Made by a program: the position numbers and the translations under genes. The notes below the pieces were generated by a model, which was not told the origin of the DNA, made no database searches, and was given only the letters and a program-made list of their open reading frames with translations. Positions 44,037 to 53,690 of a stretch of DNA of 64,000 nt are shown here, in pieces (position 1 is the stretch's first letter; each line of letters starts with the position of its first letter). This DNA comes from Micromonospora sp. WMMA1363 (GTDB lineage Bacteria; Actinomycetota; Actinomycetes; Mycobacteriales; Micromonosporaceae): contig NZ_JAUALB010000001.1 of assembly GCF_030345795.1 (NCBI RefSeq), positions 2,289,001-2,353,000 on the forward strand, given 5' to 3'.

Positions 44037-44923
44037 CCCGTCCCGTCCTCTCCGCACCGCCGGCCCGCGTGACCCGCCCGGCCTGGGCGTTGCTGGCCGT
44101 GCTGGTGCTGGCGCAGATCTGCTACCCGCTGACCGCCGGGGAGACCCGGGCCCGGCTCACCATCGCCACGGTGTTGCTCGGCTGCCTACTCTCGGTCAGC
44201 CACGCGTTGCTCAGCCGCGGCCCGCGGACGGCGGTGGCGTTGGTGGTGGTGGCCACCGGCGGCGGCCTCGCCATCGAGGCGCTCGGTGTGGCCACCGGCT
44301 TCCCGTTCGGCAGCTACGACTACTCCGGCCAGCTCGGCCCGAAACTGGTCGGGGTGCCGCTGGTCATCCCGCTCGCCTGGACCTGGATGGCCTGGCCGGC
44401 CTGGCTGGCGGCGGTCCGGCTCACCGGTGGGGCCGGCGGCGGGCCGACCCGCACGGCCGGCGGCGCCTCCCGGGTCGGGGCGGCGGCCCGGCGGATCGCG
44501 TTGGCGGCGCTCGGGCTGGCCACCTGGGACCTTTTCCTCGACCCGCAGATGGTCGCCGAGGGCCACTGGGTCTGGCGGGACGCCACCCCCGCGCTGCCCG
44601 GCCTGGCCGGCATCCCGGCCAGCAACTACCTGGGCTGGCTGCTCTTCGCGGTGCTGATGATGAGCGCCCTACGTCCACTGGCCGGGTCGGCCGTCGTCGC
44701 CACCGACGGCCGCGACGACCCGATGCTCGCGCTCTACCTGTGGACGTACGCATCCAGTGTGCTGGCCCACGCCGTCTTCCTCGATCTGCCCGCCTCTGCG
44801 CTGTGGGGCGCTGCCGGCATGGCGGTGACCGCCGTGCCGCTGGCGGTGACGCTGCTGCGCGACCGACGTCGGCCGGGCCCGGCCGTCCGGCGCCCCCGAC
44901 CCCGCGTCGACGCGCAAGCATGA
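44033..44923 (+). CDS. cruF: Carotenoid 1,2-hydratase family protein CruF
   Basis: CruF is the integral membrane hydratase that adds water to the psi end of acyclic or monocyclic carotenoids, producing the 1'-hydroxyl that CruG glycosylates. The 296-residue product has about seven spans. Family marks are GFPFGSYDYSGQLGPKLVGVP, PLAWTWMAWPAWLAA and WDLFLDPQMVAEGHWVW, with conserved Asp/His in the last. Start GTG 44033 overlaps the GNAT gene. It is followed after 13 bases by a CruG-like glycosyltransferase and then a desaturase, as in glycosylated carotenoid pathways of Salinispora and cyanobacteria. Confidence 0.88.
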   Translation: MTRPVLSAPPARVTRPAWALLAVLVLAQICYPLTAGETRARLTIATVLLGCLLSVSHALLSRGPRTAVALVVVATGGGLAIEALGVATGFPFGSYDYSGQLGPKLVGVPLVIPLAWTWMAWPAWLAAVRLTGGAGGGPTRTAGGASRVGAAARRIALAALGLATWDLFLDPQMVAEGHWVWRDATPALPGLAGIPASNYLGWLLFAVLMMSALRPLAGSAVVATDGRDDPMLALYLWTYASSVLAHAVFLDLPASALWGAAGMAVTAVPLAVTLLRDRRRPGPAVRRPRPRVDAQA

Positions 44924-44936
44924 CCGGACGGCACCC

Positions 44937-46067
44937 GTGAGCGCCGCCCTGCTGGCGCTGTTGCTCGGCGTTGCGGCGCTGACCGCGCACACCCTGGTCA
45001 ACACCGGCCGTTGGCTGCGCCGCCCCACCGGGGCGCCAGTGCCGGTGACCGAGACGGTGGCGGTGCTGCTGCCGCTGCGCGACGAGGCGGCCCGCGTCGG
45101 CCCGTGCCTGCGTGCGCTGCTGGCTCAACGGGGCGTGCCGGAGCTGCGGATCGTGGTACTCGACGACGGGTCGACGGACGGAACCGCCGGCGTGGTCCGC
45201 GCGATAGCCGGGGGCGACCCGCGGGTCACCCTGCTCGACGGGGTCGCTCCACCGCCCGGCTGGCTGGGCAAACCGCACGCCTGCTGGCAACTCGCCAGCC
45301 GCGCCGACCAGGCCGCCACCGTGCTGGCGTTCGTCGACGCCGACGTTGTCCTCACCCCGGACGCGGTGGCGGCGGCGGTCGGCGAGCTACGCGCCGCCCG
45401 GGTGACGCTGCTGTCGCCGTACCCCCGGATCCTGGTGTCGACGGCAGCCGACCGGCTGGTCCAACCGCTGCTCCAGTGGCTGTGGCTGACGTTCCTGCCG
45501 CTGCGCGCGATGGAACGCTCCGCACGGCCGTCCCTGGCGGCGGCCGGCGGGCAGTTTCTGGTGGTGGAGCGGACCGGCTACACAGAAGCGGGTGGGCACG
45601 CGGCGGTGGCCGACCGAGTCCTGGAGGACGTCGAGCTGGCCCGCGCGGTCAAACGGGCCGGCGGCCGGATCGCGCTCGCCGACGGTTCGCGGTTGGCCGC
45701 CTGCCAGATGTACGACGACTGGCCGCAGCTGCGCGACGGCTACACCAAGTCGCTCTGGGCCACGTTCGGGCACCCCACGGTCGCCGGTGCGGTGGTGGCC
45801 CTGCTTCTCCTGCTCTACACCGCTCCCCCGCTGGTCGCCGTGCTCGCACTGGCCGCCGGCGCGCCGGGGGTGGCCGCCGGCGCGGCCGCGACGTACGTGC
45901 TGGGGGTCGCCGGTCGGGTGGTCACCGCGCGGGCGACCGGCGGGCGGTGGTGGCCCGACGCGCTGGCACACCCCGTGTCGGTCGCGATCCTCGGCTGGCT
46001 GACCCTGCGGTCGTACCATCTGCGGAAGCGGCGACGCCTCACCTGGCGCGGCCGCCCGGTCGTCTAG
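44937..46067 (+). CDS. CruG-type family 2 glycosyltransferase
   Basis: A 376-residue membrane-bound GT2 enzyme likely to glycosylate a 1'-hydroxylated carotenoid. An N-terminal span (about 1-22) precedes the GT-A core with VAVLLPLRDEAARVGPCL, the UDP-sugar site IVVLDDGSTDGTAGVV and the DxD LAFVDADVVLTPD. The acceptor motif YTEAGGHAAVADRVLEDVELA and a QxxRW-like LRDGYTKSLWATF follow. Two or three C-terminal spans (about 285-345) anchor it. Start GTG 44937. It lies between cruF and a desaturase gene. The sugar and exact acceptor are not known. Confidence 0.88.
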   Translation: MSAALLALLLGVAALTAHTLVNTGRWLRRPTGAPVPVTETVAVLLPLRDEAARVGPCLRALLAQRGVPELRIVVLDDGSTDGTAGVVRAIAGGDPRVTLLDGVAPPPGWLGKPHACWQLASRADQAATVLAFVDADVVLTPDAVAAAVGELRAARVTLLSPYPRILVSTAADRLVQPLLQWLWLTFLPLRAMERSARPSLAAAGGQFLVVERTGYTEAGGHAAVADRVLEDVELARAVKRAGGRIALADGSRLAACQMYDDWPQLRDGYTKSLWATFGHPTVAGAVVALLLLLYTAPPLVAVLALAAGAPGVAAGAAATYVLGVAGRVVTARATGGRWWPDALAHPVSVAILGWLTLRSYHLRKRRRLTWRGRPVV

Positions 46068-46078
46068 GGAGGAGCGGC

Positions 46079-47566
46079 ATGGCGCGGATCGTGGTCGTCG
46101 GCGCCGGAGTGGGTGGCCTCGCCGCCGCCGCCCGGCTGGCCACCACCGGACACGAGGTCACTGTCTTCGAGCAGGGTGGCACGGTGGGCGGCAAGCTCGG
46201 CCGGTACGTGCACGACACCCCCGCCGGCCCGTTCCACTTCGACACCGGGCCCAGCCTGCTGACCCTGCCCCAGGTCTTCCACGACCTGTTCGAGGCCACC
46301 GGCGCGAAGCTCGACGAGTACCTCGACCTGGTCCCGCTGGACCCGATCGTGCGGCACGTCTTCCCCGGCGGGGGGCCGACGCTGGACTCCTGCCCCGACC
46401 CGGTCGAGTTCTCCGCCCGGATCGGCGCGGCCTTCGGCGACCGGGCCTCGGCGGACTGGCGGCGCCTGTGGCGGCACGCCGAGCGGGTCTGGACGGCCTC
46501 GGAACGGGACGTCCTGCGACGCCGCGTCGACTCGCCCCGGGACCTGGCCGCGCTGGCCTGGCGACTGGGTGACCTGGCCGCGATCGGGCCGGGCCGCACC
46601 CTGCGCGGGCTGGGCCGCCGGCACCTGACCGATCCCCGGTTGCGGATGCTGCTCGACCGGTACGCGACCTACACCGGCGCCGACCCCCGGCGGGCGCCGG
46701 CCGCGCTGGTCGCCGTGCCGTACGCCGAGCTGGCCTTCGGCGGCTGGTATCTGCGCGGCGGGCTGGGCACCGTGGCCGACGCGCTGCTGACCCGCTGCCT
46801 GGACCTCGGCGTGGTGGTACGGACCGGTGCTCGGGTCACCCGGGTCGACGCGGCGGGCGGGCGGGTGCACGGGGTACGCCTCGCCGGGGTGACCGCCCCG
46901 GTCCCCACCGACGTGGTGGTGGCCAACGTCGACGCGCTCACCGTCTACCGGGACCTGCTTCCCTCGCCACGTCGGCTGGCCGGGCTGGCCGACCGCAGCC
47001 TCGCCGGCTTCGTGCTGCTGCTCGGGGTACGCGGCGATTCCGGGCTGGCTCACCACACGGTCTTCTTCCCCGGTGACCACGACGCCGAGTTCGACGCGGT
47101 GTTCGGGGCGCCGGGGCGGGGCGTCCGGGCCCGCCCCGCCCCGGACCCGACGGTCTTCGTCACCGTCGCGGCCGACGAGACGACCCGCCCGGCCGGGCAC
47201 GAGGCATGGTTCGTGCTGGTCAACGCCGCCCGGCACGGCACCGCCGCCGGCGCGGTGGACTGGCGGCGGCCCGACCTCGCCGAGGCGTACGCGGACCGTG
47301 TCCTCGACGTGCTCGCCGAGCGGGGCGCGGACGTACGGGACCGGCTGGTGTTCCGGGAGGTCCGCACTCCGGCGGACCTGGCCGCCGCGACGGGCGCGCC
47401 GGGCGGGACGATCTACGGCACCGCCGGTGGCCTGCTGCGCCCGCCCAACCGGGGACCAGCCCGGGGGCTGTGGCTGGTCGGCGGCTCCAGCCACCCCGGC
47501 GGCGGCCTGCCGATGGTCGCCCTCTCCGCGCAGATCGTCGCCGACTCCATCGGCCCCGCCTGGTGA
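46079..47566 (+). CDS. Phytoene desaturase-like FAD oxidoreductase (CrtD/CrtI type)
   Basis: A 495-residue FAD-dependent carotenoid desaturase. The Rossmann loop is MARIVVVGAGVGGLAAAARL, followed by GHEVTVFEQGGTVGGKLGRY and HFDTGPSLLTLPQVF, which are typical of CrtI/CrtD/CrtN proteins. The C-terminal FAD-binding segment is LWLVGGSSHPGGGLPMVALSAQ. The gene starts 11 bases after the glycosyltransferase with a GGAGG site. Given CruF and CruG neighbours, a 3',4'-desaturase (CrtD-like) role is most plausible, but a CrtI-like role cannot be excluded without phylogeny. Confidence 0.9.
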   Translation: MARIVVVGAGVGGLAAAARLATTGHEVTVFEQGGTVGGKLGRYVHDTPAGPFHFDTGPSLLTLPQVFHDLFEATGAKLDEYLDLVPLDPIVRHVFPGGGPTLDSCPDPVEFSARIGAAFGDRASADWRRLWRHAERVWTASERDVLRRRVDSPRDLAALAWRLGDLAAIGPGRTLRGLGRRHLTDPRLRMLLDRYATYTGADPRRAPAALVAVPYAELAFGGWYLRGGLGTVADALLTRCLDLGVVVRTGARVTRVDAAGGRVHGVRLAGVTAPVPTDVVVANVDALTVYRDLLPSPRRLAGLADRSLAGFVLLLGVRGDSGLAHHTVFFPGDHDAEFDAVFGAPGRGVRARPAPDPTVFVTVAADETTRPAGHEAWFVLVNAARHGTAAGAVDWRRPDLAEAYADRVLDVLAERGADVRDRLVFREVRTPADLAAATGAPGGTIYGTAGGLLRPPNRGPARGLWLVGGSSHPGGGLPMVALSAQIVADSIGPAW

Positions 47567-47653
47567 GGCGGGGCCCCGCAGCAACGCCTGCGGTGGAAGG
47601 GCCCGTGTCGACACCACGCCCCGCACACCTTGCGGGGGTGACCGGACGAGGCC

Positions 47654-48343
47654 TCAGCCGGCGTCGATCAGGGTACGGCGGACGGCGGCGAGCAGCTGCC
47701 CCAGGCCGAAGCCGGCCAGCAACGTCCAGACAGCGGTCGCCATGGTGATGGTGCCGGCGGCCAGGTCCGGCTCGATCAACCCGGTCAGCCCGGCCAACAG
47801 CAGCCCGACCAGGGCCACCGAGACCCGGATCGGGCGCTCCCCCACGGTCACCGCACCGATCCCCCGCATCCCCGCGGCGACCGCCCGCGCCCGGACGTAC
47901 TCGTGCAGCCAGGAGAGCCCACCGGCGGCGGCCACCAGCGCGCCGGGCGCGCCGATCAGCCAGAACGCGACCAGCCAGGCCGCTTCGCCGAGCCGGTCGG
48001 CCACCGAGTCGTAGACGTACCCGAGCCGGGTGGTGCGGTTGGTCACCACCGCCACCGCCCCGTCGACGCTGTCCGCCACCGAGGCGAGCAGCACGAACAG
48101 CGCGCCGAGGAAGGGGCCGTCCTGGGGCCGTACGGCGAGCAGCGGCACGCAGAAGCAGAGCAGCGCTCCGGCCACGGTGACCGCGGTCGGGGTGACCCGC
48201 AGCCGACCCAGCACGTAGCCCGCGTGGTAGGCGAACCGCAGCCAGGCGCGGACGACCGGGGCCGCCGCGCGCGGGTCGAAACCACCGTGCAGGCGCGCCC
48301 AGGCCGTCGCGTAGTCGTCCCAGTTCAGCTGTGTGCCCACCAC
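47654..48343 (-). CDS. CDP-alcohol phosphatidyltransferase family protein
   Basis: A 229-residue membrane protein of the CDP-alcohol phosphatidyltransferase family, which makes phospholipid headgroup bonds. It has about five spans. The signature D-x2-DG-x2-AR-x8-G-x3-D-x3-D is found as ADSVDGAVAVVTNRTTRLGY (split) then VYDSVAD: all four Asp and both Gly are in place, but the Arg of the AR pair is Val. Loss of that Arg could change substrate or lower activity. Start is GTG 48343 or 48340. It is downstream of metF on the same strand and convergent with the desaturase gene. Confidence 0.85.
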   Translation of the reverse strand: MVGTQLNWDDYATAWARLHGGFDPRAAAPVVRAWLRFAYHAGYVLGRLRVTPTAVTVAGALLCFCVPLLAVRPQDGPFLGALFVLLASVADSVDGAVAVVTNRTTRLGYVYDSVADRLGEAAWLVAFWLIGAPGALVAAAGGLSWLHEYVRARAVAAGMRGIGAVTVGERPIRVSVALVGLLLAGLTGLIEPDLAAGTITMATAVWTLLAGFGLGQLLAAVRRTLIDAG

Positions 48344-48386
48344 GGATCAACCGTCGCACCGGTCGCGAGGTGTCGCGCCCGACCGG

Positions 48387-49304
48387 TCACATCCGGGCAC
48401 CGACTCGCAGGTTCTGCCAGATCTCCCGGGTGGCCGTGGACCGGTTGAAGGTGATGAAGTGGATCCCCGGCACGCCCTCGTCGAGCAGCCGCCGGCACAT
48501 CTCGCTGGCCTGCTCGACGCCGAGCCGGCGGACCGCCTCCGGGTCGTCGGCGACCCGCTCGAAGCGCGCGGCCAGGGCCGGCGGGAAGGGGGCGCCGGAC
48601 AGCTGCACCGACCGCTCGATGGTGCCGATCCGGGTCACCGGCATCACGCCGGGCAGGACCGGGGTGTCGCAGCCCGCTGCGGCCACCCGGTCCCGTAGCC
48701 GCAGGTACTCCTCCGCGTCGAAGAACATCTGGGTGATCGCGAACTCGGCGCCGGCTCGGCACTTGCGGACGAAGTGCGCCGTGTCGGTGGCGATGTCGGG
48801 CGAGCGGGGGTGCTTGTAGGGGAAGGCGGCGACACCGACGCTGAAGTCGCCGGACTCGCGGACCAGCCGGACCAGGTCCGCCGCGTAGTGCACGCCCTCT
48901 GGGTGCGGGATCCACTCGCCGGTCGGGTCGCCCGGCGGGTCGCCACGCACCGCGAGCACGTTGCGCACACCCGCCGCGGCCAGCCGCCCGATCACGTGGC
49001 GCAACTCGGCGACCGAGTGGTTGACCGCGGTCAGGTGCGCCATCGGCAGCAGCGTGGTCTCGGTGGCGATCCGCTCGGTGACCGCGACCGTCGTGTCCCG
49101 GGTCGACCCGCCGGCGCCGTAGGTGATCGAGACGAACGACGGGCGCAGCGACTCCAGCTCCCGGATGGCCTGCCAGAGCTGCCGCTCGCCCTCCGCCGTC
49201 TTCGGCGGCATGAACTCGAAGGAGAACGTCGGCCGGTGATCGCGGATCAGCGCCCCGATCGCCGGCTGGGGATTGGGGAGGACCGAGGGGAGACCGAGCG
49301 CCAC
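48387..49304 (-). CDS. metF: Methylenetetrahydrofolate reductase MetF
   Basis: MetF reduces 5,10-methylene-THF to 5-methyl-THF for methionine synthesis, using FAD. The 305-residue TIM-barrel product has [17 protein letters not shown] (about 27-43), [17 protein letters not shown] with the catalytic region, [23 protein letters not shown] and [18 protein letters not shown], all standard. The C-terminus [12 protein letters not shown] is also typical. It corresponds to Rv2172c in the M. tuberculosis block metF-like - idsA2 - Rv2175c - pknL - aroG, which is reproduced here. The divergent 237-bp gap precedes an XRE regulator. Confidence 0.95.
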   Translation of the reverse strand: MALGLPSVLPNPQPAIGALIRDHRPTFSFEFMPPKTAEGERQLWQAIRELESLRPSFVSITYGAGGSTRDTTVAVTERIATETTLLPMAHLTAVNHSVAELRHVIGRLAAAGVRNVLAVRGDPPGDPTGEWIPHPEGVHYAADLVRLVRESGDFSVGVAAFPYKHPRSPDIATDTAHFVRKCRAGAEFAITQMFFDAEEYLRLRDRVAAAGCDTPVLPGVMPVTRIGTIERSVQLSGAPFPPALAARFERVADDPEAVRRLGVEQASEMCRRLLDEGVPGIHFITFNRSTATREIWQNLRVGARM

Positions 49305-49541
49305 GTCCCGACTCTAGCGGTGGATGCCAGCCGGACCCATGCCCTTCCCACGCCCCGGACAGGTCACGGGCACCCCGCCCGGCGGCCGGAAAGCGTCGTA
49401 CCGCGGCGGTAGAACGGGTCCGCGCGGGTCGGGCCGGCCGGAGACGCCGGCCCAGCCGGGGGGCACGCGCGGGGGTCAGGCCGATCGGCGGCGCAGCGGT
49501 TCTGCCGGCGTCGCCGCCACACCGACCGCCGGAGAGGCCCG

Positions 49542-49925
49542 ATGCCATCCACGTTGTCAGAATCCACCCAGCTCGGACCGTTGCTCGCCCGGCTCCGCCG
49601 GGCCCAGGGCTGGAGCCAGACGCGGCTGGCCACGGCCCTCTGCGCCGCCTCGGGCGTGCCCACCCTCAGCCGGCACGAGGTGTCCCGCTGGGAGCGGCAA
49701 CGTCGCGTTCCCGGCGGCTTCTGGCTCGGCTGGCTCGCCGTCGTCCTCTCGGTGCCGGTGGAGGTGCTGGTCCGCGCCGCGGCCCGCACCCGCGGCCCCG
49801 GCGCCTCGCCGGACGGCCGCGTCCGCACCCGACCGGGCGGGACGCGGCGGCCTCCGGCCGGCCCGGCGCGCCGAGCCCCCGGTGGATACGCCACGGGTGG
49901 CGGACCGGCTAGCGTCGGGGGGTGA
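49542..49925 (+). CDS. XRE-family helix-turn-helix protein
   Basis: A 127-residue protein with one Cro/CI-type HTH domain (about 10-70): LGPLLARLRRAQGWSQTRLA followed by SRHEVSRWERQRRVPGGFWL as the recognition part. The C-terminal 50 residues are Arg/Pro/Gly-rich and probably disordered. Start ATG 49542 follows the divergent region with metF. Its stop overlaps the prenyl synthase start by GTGA, so it is likely co-expressed and may regulate this operon. Target unknown. Confidence 0.82.
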   Translation: MPSTLSESTQLGPLLARLRRAQGWSQTRLATALCAASGVPTLSRHEVSRWERQRRVPGGFWLGWLAVVLSVPVEVLVRAAARTRGPGASPDGRVRTRPGGTRRPPAGPARRAPGGYATGGGPASVGG

Positions 49926-51004
49926 CCCACGCTGCTCCCGTTTCCCCGGTCGACCGAGCCGGGCTGCGTCAGCGCGTCGACAAGGCGCTGACCGAGTTCC
50001 TGACCGCCCAGCGCACCTGGATGACCGGTGTCGACGACGCCCTGGTCCCGGTCGCCGAGGCGATTGAGGCATTCGTCCTCGGCGGCGGCAAGCGGCTGCG
50101 ACCGGCGTTCGCGTACTGGGGGTTCCGGGGTGCCGGCGGGGTGGACACCGACCAGGTCGTCACCTCCCTGGCCGCGCTGGAGTTCGTCCAGGCCAGCGCC
50201 CTGATCCACGACGACCTGATGGACCGCTCCGACACCCGGCGGGGCGAGCCGGCCGTGCACCGTCGGTTCGCGGCCCGGCACCGGACGTCTGGCTGGGGCG
50301 GGGACGCGGACTCCTTCGGCGACGCCGCGGCGATCCTGCTGGGCGACCTCTGCCTGGTCTGGTCCGACGAGCTGCTGCACTCCGCCGGGCTGGATCCGCG
50401 CACGGTGGCCCGGGCTCGGCCGGTCTTCGACGAGATGCGCACCGAGGTCACCGTCGGTCAGTACCTCGACGTGCTGACCCAGGCCACCGGGGACACCTCG
50501 CTGGAGCGGGCGGGTAAGGTCGCCCGCTACAAGTCGGCGAAGTACACGGTCGAGCGTCCGCTGCTGCTCGGCGCCGCCCTGGCCGACGCGTCGGCGGACG
50601 TCCGGGCGGCCTACTCGGCGTACGGGCTGCCGCTGGGCGAGGCGTTCCAGCTCCGCGACGACGTGCTGGGCGTCTTCGGCGACCCGGCGCAGACCGGCAA
50701 GCCGGCCGGCGACGACCTGCGCGAGGGGAAACGCACCTATCTGCTGGCGGCGGCCTTGGAGGCGGCGAACGACACCGACCGGGCGGTGCTGCTCGGCGGT
50801 CTCGGGGATCCGGCGCTCGACGAGGCGGGGGTGGCGCGGCTGCGGGAGCTGATCTGGGCCAGCGGGGCGCTGGCCCGCACCGAGCAGCGGATCGGCGTGC
50901 TCACCGACGCCGCACTGGCCGCGTTGGCCACGGTCGACCTGGACACCGAGGCCCATCAGGCCCTGGTTGATTTGGCCATCGCCGCCACCCGCCGCCCCGC
51001 CTGA
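49922..51004 (+). CDS. Polyprenyl diphosphate synthase (IdsA/CrtE type)
   Basis: A trans-prenyltransferase of 360 residues that extends allylic diphosphates with IPP, probably making geranylgeranyl diphosphate. The first Asp-rich motif is DDLMDRSDTRRG (DDxxD) and the second DDVLGVFGD (DDxxxxD), with GGGKRLRPAFAYW and KSAKYTVERPLLLGA between and before. Start GTG 49922. By position it matches idsA2 (Rv2173) of M. tuberculosis; it also lies 2.4 kb from the carotenoid genes and may supply GGPP for carotenoids or quinones. Product chain length cannot be fixed from sequence alone. Confidence 0.92.
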   Translation: MTHAAPVSPVDRAGLRQRVDKALTEFLTAQRTWMTGVDDALVPVAEAIEAFVLGGGKRLRPAFAYWGFRGAGGVDTDQVVTSLAALEFVQASALIHDDLMDRSDTRRGEPAVHRRFAARHRTSGWGGDADSFGDAAAILLGDLCLVWSDELLHSAGLDPRTVARARPVFDEMRTEVTVGQYLDVLTQATGDTSLERAGKVARYKSAKYTVERPLLLGAALADASADVRAAYSAYGLPLGEAFQLRDDVLGVFGDPAQTGKPAGDDLREGKRTYLLAAALEAANDTDRAVLLGGLGDPALDEAGVARLRELIWASGALARTEQRIGVLTDAALAALATVDLDTEAHQALVDLAIAATRRPA

Positions 51005-51153
51005 CCCACCTGTGTCTGCTGCCCACCTGTCTGCTGCCCGCCTGTTCCCCGCTCGTGCCGGATTCCCCGTTCGCGCCGGACCCGCCGACAACCACGGCGC
51101 AGAAGGCAGAGTGGGGCCGGAAGCGCTCGATCGCCGGGGCACGGAGGAACGGG

Positions 51154-51522
51154 TCAGAAACCCAGGGCCTGGGCGCGGCGCTTGATCTCGCGGGCCTGGT
51201 CGCCGGCGAGGGCGGCGGCCGCGGTGCCACCGGGCAGCGAGTCGTCGGGCAGGTAGAGCCAGCGCAGCGACTCCTCGTCGTCGTAGCCGGCGTCGGCGAG
51301 GAGGTTGAGCACCCCCGGCAGGTGTTTGAGGGTGCCTTGGTCGCCCACCAGGTCCGCGGGCACCCGGCGGATGCCGTCGCGGCGCACCGCGATCAGCTCC
51401 CGCTCCCGGATCATCTGGTGGACCTTGCTGATCGGTAGGTCGAGGTGCTCGGCGACCTCCGGCAGGGTCAGCCAGCCGGCCGGTTCGGCGGCGTGGTCGT
51501 CGGCGGGTGCGGAGTCGGTCAC
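51154..51522 (-). CDS. Rv2175c-like DNA-binding protein
   Basis: A 122-residue homologue of M. tuberculosis Rv2175c, a winged-helix DNA-binding protein that is a phosphorylation substrate of PknL. The N-terminal GWLTLPEVAEHLDLPISKVHQMIRE (split) is the helix-turn-helix; RRVPADLVGDQGTLKHLPG and LLADAGYDDEESLRWLYLPD follow as in the family, ending REIKRRAQALGF. Start is GTG 51522 (VTDSAPADD). It is divergent from the kinase gene, the same relation as Rv2175c and pknL. The short Thr/Ser-containing N-terminus could carry the phosphosite. Confidence 0.92.
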   Translation of the reverse strand: MTDSAPADDHAAEPAGWLTLPEVAEHLDLPISKVHQMIRERELIAVRRDGIRRVPADLVGDQGTLKHLPGVLNLLADAGYDDEESLRWLYLPDDSLPGGTAAAALAGDQAREIKRRAQALGF

Positions 51523-51705
51523 CCGACTACCCTGCCACGTCGCCCCGGCCTCCCGCGACGGGACCCCACGGTGATCCGGGTCCACTACGAACAGCGTCGC
51601 CGACGTGCCACGACGCGTGTGTCGACGTTGCCGGACGCGGGCCGTCGAACCGGCATGTAGCATCCTGTTCAAACTTCGCCCCCCGGACACATAGACTGCC
51701 TGCCG

Positions 51706-53690
51706 ATGGACACACAGGTCGCCGACACGTTGCTGGGCTCGCTGATCGACAAGCGCTACCGCATCCGCGGTCGCGTGGCCCGGGGCGGCATGGCGACCGT
51801 GTACACAGCCACCGACGAGCGTCTCGAACGCACCGTGGCGGTCAAGATCATCCACCCGATCCAGGGTCCGGAGGCCCGGGCCGGGCAGCGGGCTTCGTCG
51901 CGCGGTTCACCGATGAGGCGAAGACGATCGCCCGACTCACCCATCCCAACGTCGTCGCGGTCTACGACCAGGGCACCCACGCCGGCCGGCCATACCTGGT
52001 GATGGAGTACGTGCGGGGTCGCACGCTGCGCGACGTGCTCGCCGAGCGGCGCCGGCTCAACCCCGACGAGGCGCTCGCGATCGCCGAGCAGATGCTCGCC
52101 GCGGTCGCCGCGGCGCACCGGGCGGGGCTGGTCCACCGCGATGTCAAGCCCGAGAACGTGCTGGTCGCCGAAGCCCCGACCGGCGGGGTGGCCAACCTGG
52201 TCGACAGCGTGGTGAAGGTCGCCGACTTCGGGCTGGCCCAGGCGGTCGCGGCGAGTGCCGACGACGAACGGAGCGGCCAGCTCATGGCCACCGTCGCCTA
52301 CGTCGCACCGGAGTTGGTCACCGACGGCCACGCCGACCCGCGTACGGACGTCTACTCGGCCGGCATCGTGCTGTTCGAGATGCTGACCGGCCGGGTGCCA
52401 TACGACGGGGATCGGCCGGTCGAGGTGGCCTGGCAGCACGTGGACCGGGACGTGCCCGCACCGTCGACCCTGGTGCCGGGGCTGCCGAAGGCGCTCGACG
52501 ACCTGGTCGCGCGGGCCACCCGGCGGGAGCCGGGCGCACGGCCGGCCGACGCCGGCGCACTGCTGGCGGAGGTGCAGGTGGCCCGGGAGAACCTGGGCAA
52601 CCCGAACACCCGGACGGCGGTGCTGCGGCGGGTGACCGACGAACCGCCGGCGGCCCAGCCCACCATGATGGTGGCGGCTGTCGCGCCGGCGGCACGGCCG
52701 TCCTGGGCGCGGCTCCCCGAGGACCGCCCCCAGCCGGGCCGGCGGCGCGCGGCACGCGAGGAGACCGACGTCTGGTCCCGGCCGGGCACCCTGTGGACGC
52801 AGGTGACGGGTGACCGCCGGGGCCGGTTGGCGGTCGCCGCGGTCGTCGTGGTGTTCGGCCTGCTGGCCGCGGTGGGCGGCTGGTGGGTGGGCATCGGCCG
52901 GTACACGGTGGCCCCGCAGCTGGTGAGCCTCAGCAAGGCCGAGGCGGAGGCACAGGCGACGCGGGCCGGCCTCACCCTGCGGTACGCCGACCCCCGCCAC
53001 GACGAGCAGGTACCGAAGGACGCCGTCCTGGGCCAGGAGCCGGTGTCCACCACCCGGATCAAGAAGGGGGGCACGATAACGCTCACCCTCTCCCTGGGCC
53101 CGGAGCGGTTCCCGGTGCCGGACGTGGTCGGCAAGGAATTCGAGCTGGCCGAGACCGACCTGACCGACGCGAAGCTCGAGGTGGTCAAGGGTCCCGCCCG
53201 CTACGACGACAGCCTGCCGGCGGGCGTGGTGGTGGCCACCGATCCGACGGTGGGGGCCGAGGTCAAACCGGGCGACAAGGTCACCGTCGTCCTGAGCAAG
53301 GGCAAGGCCCCGATCTCGGTTCCGAACCTGGTCGGCAAGCACCTCGACGAGGCTCGGGGAATCCTGGACCGGCTCGGGCTGAAGCTCGTCGAACCACCCA
53401 CGGTGAAGGAGTCCGACAAACCCAGGGACGAGGTCATCGGGCAGAGCCCGGCGGACGGCGTCGGCGTCGAGAAGGGAGCCGAGGTGCGGTTGGAGATCAG
53501 CCAGGGTCCGCCGCAGGTGGTCGTCCCGCGCGTGATCGACCTGCCGTGCCCGCAGGCGCAGCAGCTCCTGCAGAGCCAGGGCTTCCCGGTGTCGGTGCAG
53601 TTCAACCCGAACGGCACCGTCCGGTTCCAGAGCCCGGGCGAGAACTCGCAGGTGCCTCCGGGCACCGAGGTCACCCTCGGATGCCTGTGA
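51706..53690 (+). pseudogene. pknL: PknL-like Ser/Thr kinase with PASTA domains, frameshifted
   Basis: A membrane Ser/Thr kinase. From ATG 51706 the N-lobe reads YRIRGRVARGGMATVYTATD and VAVKIIHPIQGPEARAGQ, then leaves frame. The remainder resumes one base earlier as GFVARFTDEAKTIARL, HRDVKPENVL, VADFGLAQAV and YVAPELVTDG. A span (VAAVVVVFGLLAAVGGWW) and four PASTA repeats of about 65 residues follow (VPDVVGKEFELAETDL is the second). One G missing at the G run 51890-51892 explains the break; otherwise the gene is intact, about 661 residues. M. tuberculosis PknL lacks PASTA repeats. Sequencing error is a strong alternative to real inactivation. Confidence 0.88.
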
